The position numbers and the translations under genes were made by a program. This document shows positions 55,267 through 63,493 of a stretch of 64,000 bases of DNA, one piece after another (position 1 is the first letter of the stretch; each line of letters opens with the position of its first letter). The stretch comes from Pseudomonas sp. SORT22 (lineage in GTDB: Bacteria > Pseudomonadota > Gammaproteobacteria > Pseudomonadales > Pseudomonadaceae): positions 3,472,501-3,536,500 of the forward strand of contig NZ_CP071007.1 in the NCBI RefSeq assembly GCF_018417635.1. Reading direction: 5' to 3'. The notes under the pieces were generated by a model. It did no database searches and was not told the origin of the DNA. It worked only from the letters and a program-made list of their open reading frames with translations.

Positions 55267-55893
55267 TTACTTGCCGTTGGTGAGGGTGTTGTAGCTGGTC
55301 ATCAGGTTGCGGTAGTCGGGGATGTGGTTGGCGAACAAGGTGCCCAGGCCTTCGATATCGTTGCGCCAGTCGCGGTGCAGCTCGCAGGCCAGGCCGAACC
55401 AGGTCATCAGCTGGGCGCCGGCTTGCGACATGCGGTTCCAGGCCGAGTCGCGGGTCAGTTCGTTGAAGGTACCGGAGGCATCGGTGACCACAAACACCTC
55501 AAAACCTTCTTCCAGGGCCGACAGCGCCGGGAAAGCCACGCACACCTCGGTCACCACACCGGCAATGATCAGTTGCTTCTTGCCGGTGGCCTTGACCGCC
55601 TTGACGAAGTCTTCGTTGTCCCAGGCGTTGATCTGCCCCGGACGGGCAATGTACGGCGCCTCGGGGAACTGCGCCTTGAGCTCGGGCACCAGCGGGCCGT
55701 TGGGACCGGTTTCGAAGCTGGTGGTGAGGATGGTCGGCAGCTTGAAATACTTGGCCAGGTCGCCGACGGCCAGCACGTTGTTCTTGAAACGGTCCGGGTC
55801 GATGTCTCGCACCAGCGACAGCAGGCCGGTCTGGTGGTCGACCAGCAGGACGGCAGCGTTGTTCTTGTCCAGGCGGACGTAGGGCTTGGTCAT
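55267..55893 (-). CDS. Isochorismatase-family hydrolase (YcaC-like), first paralog
   Basis: The protein has 208 residues. VLLVDHQTGLL supplies the catalytic Asp, VTEVCVAF the nucleophilic Cys preceded by the family's cis-peptide region. YcaC-like members are octameric hydrolases with unknown physiological substrate. It lies 51 bases downstream of a clearly related gene on the same strand, and a pirin gene lies beyond, suggesting one operon. AAGGAG precedes the start. Confidence 0.9.
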   Translation of the reverse strand: MTKPYVRLDKNNAAVLLVDHQTGLLSLVRDIDPDRFKNNVLAVGDLAKYFKLPTILTTSFETGPNGPLVPELKAQFPEAPYIARPGQINAWDNEDFVKAVKATGKKQLIIAGVVTEVCVAFPALSALEEGFEVFVVTDASGTFNELTRDSAWNRMSQAGAQLMTWFGLACELHRDWRNDIEGLGTLFANHIPDYRNLMTSYNTLTNGK

Positions 55894-55944
55894 GGTCTTA
55901 CTCCTTGCGTTGAGACGCCGGTGCCAGGCACCGGACATGAGGGA

Positions 55945-56631
55945 TCAGCGTTGCGAATCGAGTAGTTCATTGTCGCGGGCTACCTGTTGCGCCTTGAGGT
56001 AGCTTTCAATCAGCAGCTGGTAATGCGGGAACACCGAGCTGTAGGCCTCGGCCCATTGCTGGGCGTCTTCGCGGTTCCAGCTGCGCTGGACCTCCGAGCA
56101 CACCGCAGCGGTGTCCATCGGCACCACACCGGCCTGCATTACCCGCGCCAAGGTGATTTCCTCAGCCATCTTCGAGTAGGTACCGCTGGCGTCGATCACG
56201 GCAAACACCTGGTAGCCTGCAGCAACTGCGCTGATGCTCGGGAAGGCCATGCACACACTGGTGATGGTGCCGGCGATGATCAGTTGCTGCTTGCCGGTAG
56301 CCTTGACTGCCTCGACGAACTCGGGATTGTCCCAGGCGTTGATTTCACCTTTACGGGCGATATAGCGGGCATGCGGCGCGGCTTGGTGAATTTCCGGAAT
56401 CAGCGGGCCATTGGGGCCTTGTGGCACCGAAGCGGTAGTGATCACCGGGATCTTCGCCAGGCTGGCAATCTTGGCCAGGGTGATGGCGTTGGCCCGCAGC
56501 TCGGTCATGGGCATGTCCTTGACCGTCTGGAACAGGCCGCTCTGGTGGTCGATCAGCAGCATCGCGACATTTTCAGGGTCTATGCGCGGCACCTGGCCGT
56601 TGAAGTTGGCAACGTTGGCAAAGGTACTCAT
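55945..56631 (-). CDS. Isochorismatase-family hydrolase (YcaC-like), second paralog
   Basis: The protein has 228 residues. The catalytic Asp lies in [10 protein letters not shown] and Cys in [26 protein letters not shown] is nearly identical to the matching stretch in the downstream paralog, so the pair comes from a duplication. It carries an N-terminal extension of about 15 residues. It lies 28 bases after the pirin gene, same strand, probably cotranscribed. Confidence 0.9.
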   Translation of the reverse strand: MSTFANVANFNGQVPRIDPENVAMLLIDHQSGLFQTVKDMPMTELRANAITLAKIASLAKIPVITTASVPQGPNGPLIPEIHQAAPHARYIARKGEINAWDNPEFVEAVKATGKQQLIIAGTITSVCMAFPSISAVAAGYQVFAVIDASGTYSKMAEEITLARVMQAGVVPMDTAAVCSEVQRSWNREDAQQWAEAYSSVFPHYQLLIESYLKAQQVARDNELLDSQR

Positions 56632-56659
56632 GGCGTATTCTCCTTCAGGGGTTATGAGA

Positions 56660-57550
56660 CTAGTTGTGGTGGCGCGGACCGGCCTGCCCGCTCATCTGGC
56701 CGAAGCGCCCGGCGCGAAAATCGTCAAAGGCCTCGGCGATTTCGGCATCGCTGTTCATCACGAACGGGCCGTAGCCAACGATCGGCTCATCCAGCGGCTC
56801 GCCACTGAGCAGCAACACCGACACATCGCTTTGCGCTTCAAGCAGCAGCTCGTCACCGGCGCGGTCAAACAGCACCAGTTGCGCGGCGCCAACCTGGCGC
56901 TCGCCGTTGACCAGCAACTGGCCGCGCAACACCACCAGCGCGGTGCTGCGCCCGGCGGCACTGGGCAAGCGCACGGGCGCGCCGGCCTTGAGCTGCAGGT
57001 CCCAGACATCCATGGCCGAGAAAGTCTGCGCCGGGCCCTGGTGGCCGCGAAACGCACCGGCAATCACTCGCAAGGTGCCGGCGCCGTTGCCCAGTGGCAC
57101 CAGCGGGATGTCGCTGCTGAGCAGGGTCTGGTAACCGGCCGGCGCCGATTTGTCCCTGGCTGGCAGGTTGACCCACAGCTGGACCATTTCCAGGGTGCCG
57201 CCCTTGGCAGCGAACGCCGGCGAGTGGAACTCTTCATGGAGAATGCCGCCGGCGGCGGTCATCCACTGCACATCGCCCGGGCCGATCAGGCCGCCGGCGC
57301 CAGTGGAGTCGCGGTGCTCCAGTTCGCCCTGGTAGACGATGGTCACGGTTTCGAAACCGCGATGGGGATGCTGGCCGACGCCGCGACGCGCCGTGGTCGG
57401 GGTGAAGTCGTGGGGGCCGGCATAGTCCAGCAGCAGGAACGGGCTGATGTGCTGGGCCAGGTTGTCGTAGGTAAACAGGCTACGGACCGGGAAGCCATCA
57501 CCTACCCAGTGGGGGTTCGGGCTGCTGTAGACGCCTTGGATCTTTTTCAT
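56660..57550 (-). CDS. Pirin-family cupin
   Basis: The protein has 296 residues. The N-terminal cupin keeps metal ligands in [11 protein letters not shown] (two His) and GGILHEEF (His, Glu); a C-terminal cupin follows. Bacterial pirins such as YhaK/YhhW act as quercetinases or redox-sensing proteins. ATG 57550 has GAGGAGG just upstream. It diverges from a LysR gene and heads a run of three minus-strand genes. Confidence 0.92.
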   Translation of the reverse strand: MKKIQGVYSSPNPHWVGDGFPVRSLFTYDNLAQHISPFLLLDYAGPHDFTPTTARRGVGQHPHRGFETVTIVYQGELEHRDSTGAGGLIGPGDVQWMTAAGGILHEEFHSPAFAAKGGTLEMVQLWVNLPARDKSAPAGYQTLLSSDIPLVPLGNGAGTLRVIAGAFRGHQGPAQTFSAMDVWDLQLKAGAPVRLPSAAGRSTALVVLRGQLLVNGERQVGAAQLVLFDRAGDELLLEAQSDVSVLLLSGEPLDEPIVGYGPFVMNSDAEIAEAFDDFRAGRFGQMSGQAGPRHHN

Positions 57551-57649
57551 CAGATGCCTCCTCTCGTGCATGGCTATAACCATACGAGCGCAACGACATC
57601 GGCGGTAGATCGGTTAAACTGCCTTCAGCGTTCCATATGGAGAACACTG

Positions 57650-58555
57650 GTGGAAGACCTCAACGACCTTTATTACTTTGCCCAGGTTGTCGATCACGGC
57701 GGCTTTGCCCCGGCCGGCCGCGCCCTGGACATGCCCAAGTCCAAGCTCAGCCGGCGTATTGCCGGGCTGGAAGAACGCCTGGGGGTGCGCCTGATCCAGC
57801 GTTCGACCCGGCATTTTTCGGTGACTGAAATCGGCCAGGCTTACTACCGCCACTGTGTGGCCATGCTGGTGGAGGCCGAAGGCGCCGCCGAGCTGATCGA
57901 GCGCAACCGCGCCGAGCCCCAGGGCATCGTGCGCCTGAGTTGCCCGACGGCGTTGCTGGATTTCTGGGTGGGGGCCATGCTCACCCGCTTCATGGTCCAG
58001 TGCCCGCTGGTGCAGTTGCATATCGAAAGCACCAATCGCCAGGTCGACCTGATCCAGGAAGGCATCGACATTGCCTTGCGCGTGCGCGTACCGCCTTTGG
58101 AAAGCAGCGACCTGGTGATGAAGGTACTGGCGCGCAGCACCCAGTACCTGGTGGCGGCGCCCGCCTTGCTCGAACGCCTGCCCCCGCGCCCGGTGCCCGC
58201 CGACCTGAGCGCCCTGCCGAGCCTGCACTGGGGCTACCCGCAACGCGATTACCACTGGCACCTGCTCGGTCCCGACGGCGTCCGCGCCAGCCTGCGACAC
58301 AGCCCGCGGCTGGTCACCGACGACCTGGTGGTACTGCGCCAGGCGGCGGTGGCGGGTGTCGGCGTGGTGCACTTGCCGCTGGTGGTGATCCGCGAAGAAC
58401 TCGACGCCGGCCGCCTGCTGCAAGCCACGCCGAACTGGGCACCGGAGTGCGGCGTGGTGCACGCGGTGTTCGCCTCGCGGCGCGGCTTGCTGCCGTCGGT
58501 GCGCAGCCTGCTGGACTTTCTGGCGGCGGAGTTCGAGGCCAGTGATATCGCCTGA
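57650..58555 (+). CDS. LysR-family regulator next to pirin
   Basis: The protein has 301 residues. The helix-turn-helix reads LYYFAQVVDHGGFAPAGRALDMPKSKLSRRIAGLEERL. The effector domain has the PQGIVRLSCPTALLDFWVG pattern. I chose the GTG at 57650 because GGAG lies 7 bases upstream; a frame open far upstream overlaps the pirin gene and is not used. It probably controls the divergent pirin-isochorismatase operon. Confidence 0.9.
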   Translation: MEDLNDLYYFAQVVDHGGFAPAGRALDMPKSKLSRRIAGLEERLGVRLIQRSTRHFSVTEIGQAYYRHCVAMLVEAEGAAELIERNRAEPQGIVRLSCPTALLDFWVGAMLTRFMVQCPLVQLHIESTNRQVDLIQEGIDIALRVRVPPLESSDLVMKVLARSTQYLVAAPALLERLPPRPVPADLSALPSLHWGYPQRDYHWHLLGPDGVRASLRHSPRLVTDDLVVLRQAAVAGVGVVHLPLVVIREELDAGRLLQATPNWAPECGVVHAVFASRRGLLPSVRSLLDFLAAEFEASDIA

Positions 58556-58568
58556 ACCTGCGGCTTGA

Positions 58569-59444
58569 TTACTGTTCCAGCAAAAACGCCGCGACCCGCT
58601 CGCTGCACGCCGCCGGATCTTCCTGCATGAAGCAGTGCCCACCCGCCACCTGGCTGGCGCTGACCTGAGGATTGCCCAGGGCCCAGCGCTGCACCGACTG
58701 CGGCACGAAGGGATAGGTGGTTTGGCCATACAGCACCAGGCTCGGGGTGCTCACCTGGGCCAGCGACGCCCACATGCGCCGGGGGAAGGAGCTGAAGATT
58801 TCCACTTCACGGCTAGGGCGGCACTTGAGCACCACGCCTTCGCCGCAATCGCCAATGGCGTGTTCGATATAGGACTGCAACGCCGGCTCGCTCCAGCCCT
58901 TGAAGATCCCCCGCCCTTCCAGCGATGCCCGCGCCGCCGTGCGGTCAGGCCAGTGGCTGCGACGGGTGGCAGCCTTGCGCGCCAGAGCATGGCGACGGTG
59001 CAGGCCGACCAGCGCCGCCGCGCCCATGATGCCCATCATCGCCCGGGTGAACAGCACCGGGTCAAGCAGCACCGCACGCTGGAACAGCTGCGGCTGTTGC
59101 GCCAGCATCAGGCCGGTGAGCACCCCGCCAAAACTGTGGCCGACGGCAAAGCGTGGTACATCGCCGTACTCGCCACGGCCGGCCTCGAAGGCTTCGATGG
59201 CAAGCTCGGCAGTGCGGTTCCAGCCGGCGAACGGGCCGCCATGGTCGCTGTCGCCATGGCCCTGGACATCGCACAGCCACAGGTCGAACTGCTCGGCCAG
59301 GCGCGCCAGCAACGGCTGGTAGGCCAGGCAGCAAAAGCCGTTGCCGTGCAAGAAATGCAGCAGCGGCTTGCCACTGGCTGGGGAGCGCCAGCCGCGCAGG
59401 GTGAAGCCAGCACTTGTGTCATGGGACCAGGGAATCAACTGCAT
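58569..59444 (-). CDS. Alpha/beta hydrolase
   Basis: The protein has 291 residues. HGNGFCC gives the oxyanion region, VGHSFGGVL the nucleophile elbow (Ser), and GGHCFMQED the catalytic His. It belongs to the esterase/epoxide-hydrolase-like part of the fold; the substrate is unknown. ATG 59444 was preferred to an in-frame GTG 12 bases upstream. It is convergent with the LysR gene and follows the broken LysE gene on the same strand. Confidence 0.88.
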   Translation of the reverse strand: MQLIPWSHDTSAGFTLRGWRSPASGKPLLHFLHGNGFCCLAYQPLLARLAEQFDLWLCDVQGHGDSDHGGPFAGWNRTAELAIEAFEAGRGEYGDVPRFAVGHSFGGVLTGLMLAQQPQLFQRAVLLDPVLFTRAMMGIMGAAALVGLHRRHALARKAATRRSHWPDRTAARASLEGRGIFKGWSEPALQSYIEHAIGDCGEGVVLKCRPSREVEIFSSFPRRMWASLAQVSTPSLVLYGQTTYPFVPQSVQRWALGNPQVSASQVAGGHCFMQEDPAACSERVAAFLLEQ

Positions 59445-59461
59445 GTGCCAGCGCACTCACG

Positions 59462-60091
59462 TCAGGAAAAACCCGATTCTACAAACAGCAGGGGGTACAG
59501 GGATATCACCAGCAGCGCCGCCATCAGCAGATTGAACAGCATCAGCCAGCGCGGGTTCTGCAACACCGTGCGCAAGGCGCTGCCGAACATCACCCAGACG
59601 CAGACACTGGGCAGGTTGACCAGGGCGAACACCGCGGCAATGACGATGACGTTGGTGACGTAGCCCTAGGCCGGGGTGTAGGTGGTGATCGCGCCCACGG
59701 CCATCACCCAGGCTTTCGGGTTGACCCACTGAAAGGCTGCCGCGCCCCAGAAGCCCAGGGGCTTGCGGCTCGACGAGTCGCTGACCGACAGCGGCCCGGA
59801 GGTGGCAATCTTGTAGGCCAGGTACAACAGGTAGGCGGCGCCCACGTAGCGCAGCACGGTATAGATCGGCGGGTAGGCTTTGAACACCTCGCCCAGGCCA
59901 AAACCCACCGCCAATACCATGACCATGAAGCCGACACTGATGCCCAGCGCGTGAGGAATCGAACGGCGCACGCCGAAGTTCACCCCGGAGGCCAGCAACA
60001 TGGTGTTGTTGGGCCCCGGGGTGATCGAGGAGACAAAGGCGAACAGCACGAAGGCAGTGATCAGGTCCAGTGAGCCGAGCATGGCAGGCAT
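59462..60091 (-). pseudogene. LysE-family exporter with an in-frame amber codon
   Basis: The frame reads as a normal LysE/RhtB translocator from FAFVSSITPGPNNTMLL through WVNPKAWVMAVGAITTYTPA, then hits TAG at 59666-59668, and continues in the same frame with GYVTNVIVIAAVFALVNLP and three more hydrophobic helices to a TGA at 59462-59464. Total length (about 208 codons) is normal for the family. CAG (Gln) to TAG would explain it. ATG 60091 or 60082 could be the start. Without the last helices, export activity is unlikely. A base-calling error is also possible. Confidence 0.85.
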
Positions 60092-60170
60092 CCAGTATTT
60101 TTATTGGGCTGCCCTGACACTAACGGAGTCCTGATCCGCCTCGACCATACAGTTAGTGAAAATAATGCCG

Positions 60171-60779
60171 CTACACTTGACTGTCCTGCTCGGCCAGCGC
60201 TTCGACGACGAACTCCAGGCGGTCCTGGCCGAAGAACATCTGCTCGCCGACAAAGCAGCTTGGCGCACCGAACACGCCACGGCGCACCGCTTCCTCGGTA
60301 GCGTCCTTGAGTGCGGCCTTGACCTCGGGCTCGGCGCTCCAGGCCTGGTATTGCTCGGGGTCGAAACCGGCCTCCTGCAGCACTGCCGCCAGCACCTGCG
60401 GGTCGGCAAGATTGCGCTGGCGCACCCACAGGGCCGTGAACATCGCGTTCAGGTAGGCCTCGAAACGCTCTGGCTGGTAGCGCTGCACGGCCACCGTGCC
60501 GCGCATCAGGCCCAGGGTGTTGATCGGGAAGCCCGGCGGCAAGGCCAGGGTCACGCCGTAGCGTTTGGCGTAGCGCTGAAAATCAACGAACACATGCCGG
60601 GCCTTGGCCGGCACCATCGCCGGCGAGGCGTTGCCGGTGGCCTGGAATACCCCGCCCAGCAACATCGGCCGGTACACCAGTTGCGCATCGTGCTCGGCGC
60701 AGAGTTTCGGCAACTGGGTCCAGGCCAGGTAGCTGGCCGGGCTGCCCAGGTCAAAGAAGAATTCTACGGTTTTGCTCAT
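60171..60779 (-). CDS. 2-hydroxychromene-2-carboxylate isomerase / kappa-GST-like protein (DsbA fold)
   Basis: The protein has 202 residues. VEFFFDLGSPASYLAW contains the catalytic Ser of the kappa-class GST/HCCA-isomerase group, and GVFGAPSCFVGEQMFFGQDRL the conserved cis-Pro region (GAPS). No CxxC, so it is not a disulfide oxidase. It uses glutathione for isomerisation or conjugation of an aromatic or other compound. ATG 60779 follows AAGGAC. It lies 46 bases downstream of the SDR gene, same strand. Confidence 0.88.
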   Translation of the reverse strand: MSKTVEFFFDLGSPASYLAWTQLPKLCAEHDAQLVYRPMLLGGVFQATGNASPAMVPAKARHVFVDFQRYAKRYGVTLALPPGFPINTLGLMRGTVAVQRYQPERFEAYLNAMFTALWVRQRNLADPQVLAAVLQEAGFDPEQYQAWSAEPEVKAALKDATEEAVRRGVFGAPSCFVGEQMFFGQDRLEFVVEALAEQDSQV

Positions 60780-60825
60780 CTGCAGCAGGTCCTTTTTTGT
60801 TGTTGCGCAGGCTGTTGTCAAAGGC

Positions 60826-61557
60826 TTACCAGCGCTCCATCCACGGCCGCAGGTCAAGCTCGAAGGTCCAGGCGTCGCGCGGCTGGCTGTGCAGAAACCA
60901 GTAGCTGTCGGCGATATGTTGCGGGTCGAGAATGCCGTCCTGGTCCTTGAGCGCATAGCGCTCGGGGAAGCTGTCGCGGATGAACGCGGTATCGATGGCA
61001 CCGTCCACCACCACATGGGCGACATGAATATTGCGCGGCCCAAGTTCGCGGGCCATGCTCTGGGCCAGGGCGCGAATGCCGTGCTTGGCGCCGGCAAACG
61101 CGGCAAACCCGGCAGCGCCACGCAAGCCTGCAGTGGCACCGGTAAACAGGATAGTCCCACGCTCGCGGGTCACCATGCGCCGCGCCACCGCCTGGCCGCT
61201 GAGAAAGCCTGCGAAACAGGCCATTTCCCAGATCTTGAAGTACTTGCGCGCGGTCTCTTCGAGAATGCTGCAGGGCACGTTGGCGCCGATGTTGAAGACA
61301 AAGGCTTCGATCGGACCGACGCTGCTTTCGATCTCTTCGACCAGCGCCGCCACCTCCTCTTCCTTGCGCGCATCCGAGGCAAAACCGTAGGCCTCGCCAC
61401 CGGCGGCGCGGATCTCGTCCACCAGCGGCTGCAGCTTGTCGGCGCTGCGCCGGGTCACGCAGGCGACATAACCCTCGCGGGCAAAACGCCGGGCAATCGC
61501 GCCGCCGGTTGCATCACCGGCCCCTACCACCAGTACCACCTTCTTGCCTTGGGTCAT
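60826..61557 (-). CDS. SDR-family protein lacking the catalytic Tyr
   Basis: The protein has 243 residues. The nucleotide site is a variant (VVGAGDATGGAIARRF instead of TGxxxGIG) and NIGAN replaces NNAG. The active-site YxxxK reads FAGAK, with Phe for Tyr. Several SDRs with FASAK in this place are known to me from pseudomonads, so the protein is probably real but with changed chemistry. ATG 61557 follows GGAGG. It is divergent from a TetR gene, with the isomerase gene behind. Confidence 0.88.
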   Translation of the reverse strand: MTQGKKVVLVVGAGDATGGAIARRFAREGYVACVTRRSADKLQPLVDEIRAAGGEAYGFASDARKEEEVAALVEEIESSVGPIEAFVFNIGANVPCSILEETARKYFKIWEMACFAGFLSGQAVARRMVTRERGTILFTGATAGLRGAAGFAAFAGAKHGIRALAQSMARELGPRNIHVAHVVVDGAIDTAFIRDSFPERYALKDQDGILDPQHIADSYWFLHSQPRDAWTFELDLRPWMERW

Positions 61558-61572
61558 GTCTCGCCTCCATTG

Positions 61573-61595
61573 GTAAACGATCATTTAGTAAACGA
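61573..61595. promoter_or_regulatory. Direct repeats between SDR and TetR genes
   Basis: GTAAACGA occurs at 61573-61580 and again at 61588-61595, a 15-base period, between divergent SDR and TetR genes. Candidate binding site for the TetR protein. Confidence 0.4.
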
Positions 61596-61648
61596 ACGCT
61601 ATGCTATGATTCAGGCTTCGTCAAGCCAGCCCTGTGGAGCCTTCCGGC

Positions 61649-62203
61649 GTGCGCTATTCCACCACCCATAAAGAACAAACCCGGCAGAAACTGCTGCAAA
61701 GCAGCGGCGCCCTGGCCAAACGCGGCGGCTTTGCAGCCACTGGCGTGGCCGGGTTGATGAAGGCCATCGGCCTGACCGGCGGCGCCTTCTACAACCACTT
61801 CCCGTCCAAGGACGAGCTGTTCACCGAGGTGGTGCGCCGCGAGCTGTCGCACAGCCCCATCGCCCAGCAGCCGATGAACCGCGCGCGGCTCGAGCGCTGC
61901 CTGGAGCAGTACCTGAGCATGGCCCACCTGCACAATGTCGAAGGCGGCTGCGCGATCCCGACCCTGGGCGCGGAAATCGCCCGCGCCGAGCAGCCGGTGC
62001 GCGCGGAAGCCGAACACTGGCTGTGCCAGCTCCAGCAAGCATGGGCGCAAACCCTCGAAGACCCGGCCCTGGCCTGGGCGCTGATCAGCCAGTGCGTGGG
62101 CGCGCTGGTGCTTGCGCGCATGCTCGCCAGCGAGCCGATTCAGGAAGAGGTGCTCAAGGCCTCCCGCGATTTCATTGCCGGGGCCCTGCATGAAGCGCCT
62201 TGA
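61649..62203 (+). CDS. TetR-family regulator
   Basis: The protein has 184 residues. The helix-turn-helix (LLQSSGALAKRGGFAATGVAGLMKAIGLTGGAFYNHFPSKDELF) is the standard TetR form. Start GTG 61649 (MRYSTTHKEQTR) was preferred; GTG 61634 is in frame. GGAG stands 10 bases before the chosen start. It probably controls the divergent SDR-isomerase pair, and perhaps the DUF4157-like gene that overlaps its 3' end by 14 bases. Confidence 0.9.
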   Translation: MRYSTTHKEQTRQKLLQSSGALAKRGGFAATGVAGLMKAIGLTGGAFYNHFPSKDELFTEVVRRELSHSPIAQQPMNRARLERCLEQYLSMAHLHNVEGGCAIPTLGAEIARAEQPVRAEAEHWLCQLQQAWAQTLEDPALAWALISQCVGALVLARMLASEPIQEEVLKASRDFIAGALHEAP

Positions 62204-62786
62204 GTCGTTGCTGCTGAGCCTTGCCCTGAGCGCCCCGCTCACCGCCCTCGCCGCCTGCCCGGCCGGACAGTACGAAATCTGCCTGGGCAGTTGCATCTGT
62301 TCGCCCATCGACCCCGGCCAGGCCGGCACCGTGCTCGACGACCTCGGCCGGGTGGCCAGCAGCTCCCTGGCCCTGGCCTTGCAGCAGGCGCGCAACACCG
62401 CTGCGGCCGGCACGCTGCTGCCGATCCCCCTGCACATCCGCGCCCAGCTCGAATCCTATTATGACTTCCAGGTGCTCGACGCGGCGCGCTACAAGGTCGG
62501 CGACCAACAAGCCCTGGACAGCGCCAACGCCCTGCTGCAGAACCCCGACGTCAACGCCGTGACCCTGATCGACATCATCGTTTTTCGCAACCAGGCCGAC
62601 GCCGAAAACAACGTCGCCCTCTGGGCCCACGAACTGCACCACGTGCAGCAATACCAGCAATGGGGCGTGGAAGCATTCGCCCGGCGCTACTCGCGCGACT
62701 TCGACGCCGTCGAAGCGCCGGCCTACGAGATCCAGGCAAAGGTCAGCAAGGCCCTGCGCGAGCGGGCCTCGGGCCAGGCGCGCTGA
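62190..62786 (+). CDS. DUF4157-like exported protein with HELHH motif
   Basis: The protein has 198 residues. Residues 1-22 form a signal peptide with a lipobox-like LAAC (Cys23), though several further Cys (31, 35, 37) suggest disulfides instead. WAHELHHVQQYQQWG at 145-159 is the HExxH motif of a zinc peptidase-like fold, as in the DUF4157 domain of contractile-injection effectors. No injection-system genes are nearby. It starts inside the TetR gene. Confidence 0.8.
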   Translation: MKRLESLLLSLALSAPLTALAACPAGQYEICLGSCICSPIDPGQAGTVLDDLGRVASSSLALALQQARNTAAAGTLLPIPLHIRAQLESYYDFQVLDAARYKVGDQQALDSANALLQNPDVNAVTLIDIIVFRNQADAENNVALWAHELHHVQQYQQWGVEAFARRYSRDFDAVEAPAYEIQAKVSKALRERASGQAR

Positions 62787-63398
62787 TCAGGCCAGGGCGG
62801 CGTGCAAAGCGCACAACGCCGGTTTGATCATCGCCTGCAGGCGCGCCGTGGCAATGCCGTCGCGGGCCTGGATGGCAATACCGTGCAGCAAGGTGGCAAA
62901 CAGGTCGCCCAGCGCCTGCGGGTCGGCCTCGGCCTTGAGCTCGCCACGGCCATGGGCCTGCTGCAGCAGGTCGATGATCGACTGGGTACGCTGGCGGCGC
63001 AGCTCGCTCATCCAGCCCAGTACGCCGCTGATATCCGGGCCGCCGCTGGCGGTCGATGACACCGCCAGGCAACCGCGCGGGCCGTCCGCTGCGGTGTAGG
63101 TGGCAATGGCCTCGAGGAGGATCTGCTCCACGGCCTGGCCCACCGCCAGCTCACGGTTGATGACCCGCTCGGCAAAGCCGCCCTGCTCGGCCAGGTACAG
63201 CGCCACCACCTCGCGAAACAGCTGCTCCTTGCTGCCGAAGGCGGCGTAGATGCGTGCCGAGGCAATGCCCAGGGCACTGACCAGCAAGGCCATTGACGTG
63301 CCTTCGTAACCGTATTGCCAGAAGGTCGCCAGGGCCTTGTGCAGGGCCTGGTCGCGATCGAATTCCCGGGGACGTCCGGCCATGGGTTGTGTGTCCAT
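62787..63398 (-). CDS. TetR-family regulator
   Basis: The protein has 203 residues. The start AGRPREFDRDQALHKALATFWQYGYEGTSMALLVSALGIASARIYAAFGSKEQLF is typical of the TetR subgroup with GRPREFD. ATG 63398 was chosen; the internal ATG 63383 is possible. It is divergent from the sugar-phosphate isomerase gene and lies 58 bases from a long perfect palindrome. Its stop directly abuts that of the DUF4157-like gene. Confidence 0.92.
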   Translation of the reverse strand: MDTQPMAGRPREFDRDQALHKALATFWQYGYEGTSMALLVSALGIASARIYAAFGSKEQLFREVVALYLAEQGGFAERVINRELAVGQAVEQILLEAIATYTAADGPRGCLAVSSTASGGPDISGVLGWMSELRRQRTQSIIDLLQQAHGRGELKAEADPQALGDLFATLLHGIAIQARDGIATARLQAMIKPALCALHAALA

Positions 63399-63455
63399 CA
63401 AATCAGATGGGGCGGATTCTACCCTGCAAGACAGTTGACGCAAGCGCGTTGTCGC

Positions 63456-63485
63456 CCTATTGTTTGTCGATCGACAAACAATAGG
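63456..63485. promoter_or_regulatory. Perfect 30-base palindromic operator
   Basis: CCTATTGTTTGTCGA is followed directly by its exact inverse complement, TCGACAAACAATAGG. It lies between the divergent TetR and isomerase genes, and its last bases overlap the AGGAAG ribosome site of the isomerase gene. A TetR dimer or pair of dimers would fit and would block both transcription and, possibly, translation start. Confidence 0.85.
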
Positions 63486-63493
63486 AAGTCATC

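Noticed and set aside
56411..57649. Long upstream extension of the LysR frame opposite the pirin gene
   Set aside because: The extension is antisense to pirin, and GGAG before GTG 57650 marks the real start.
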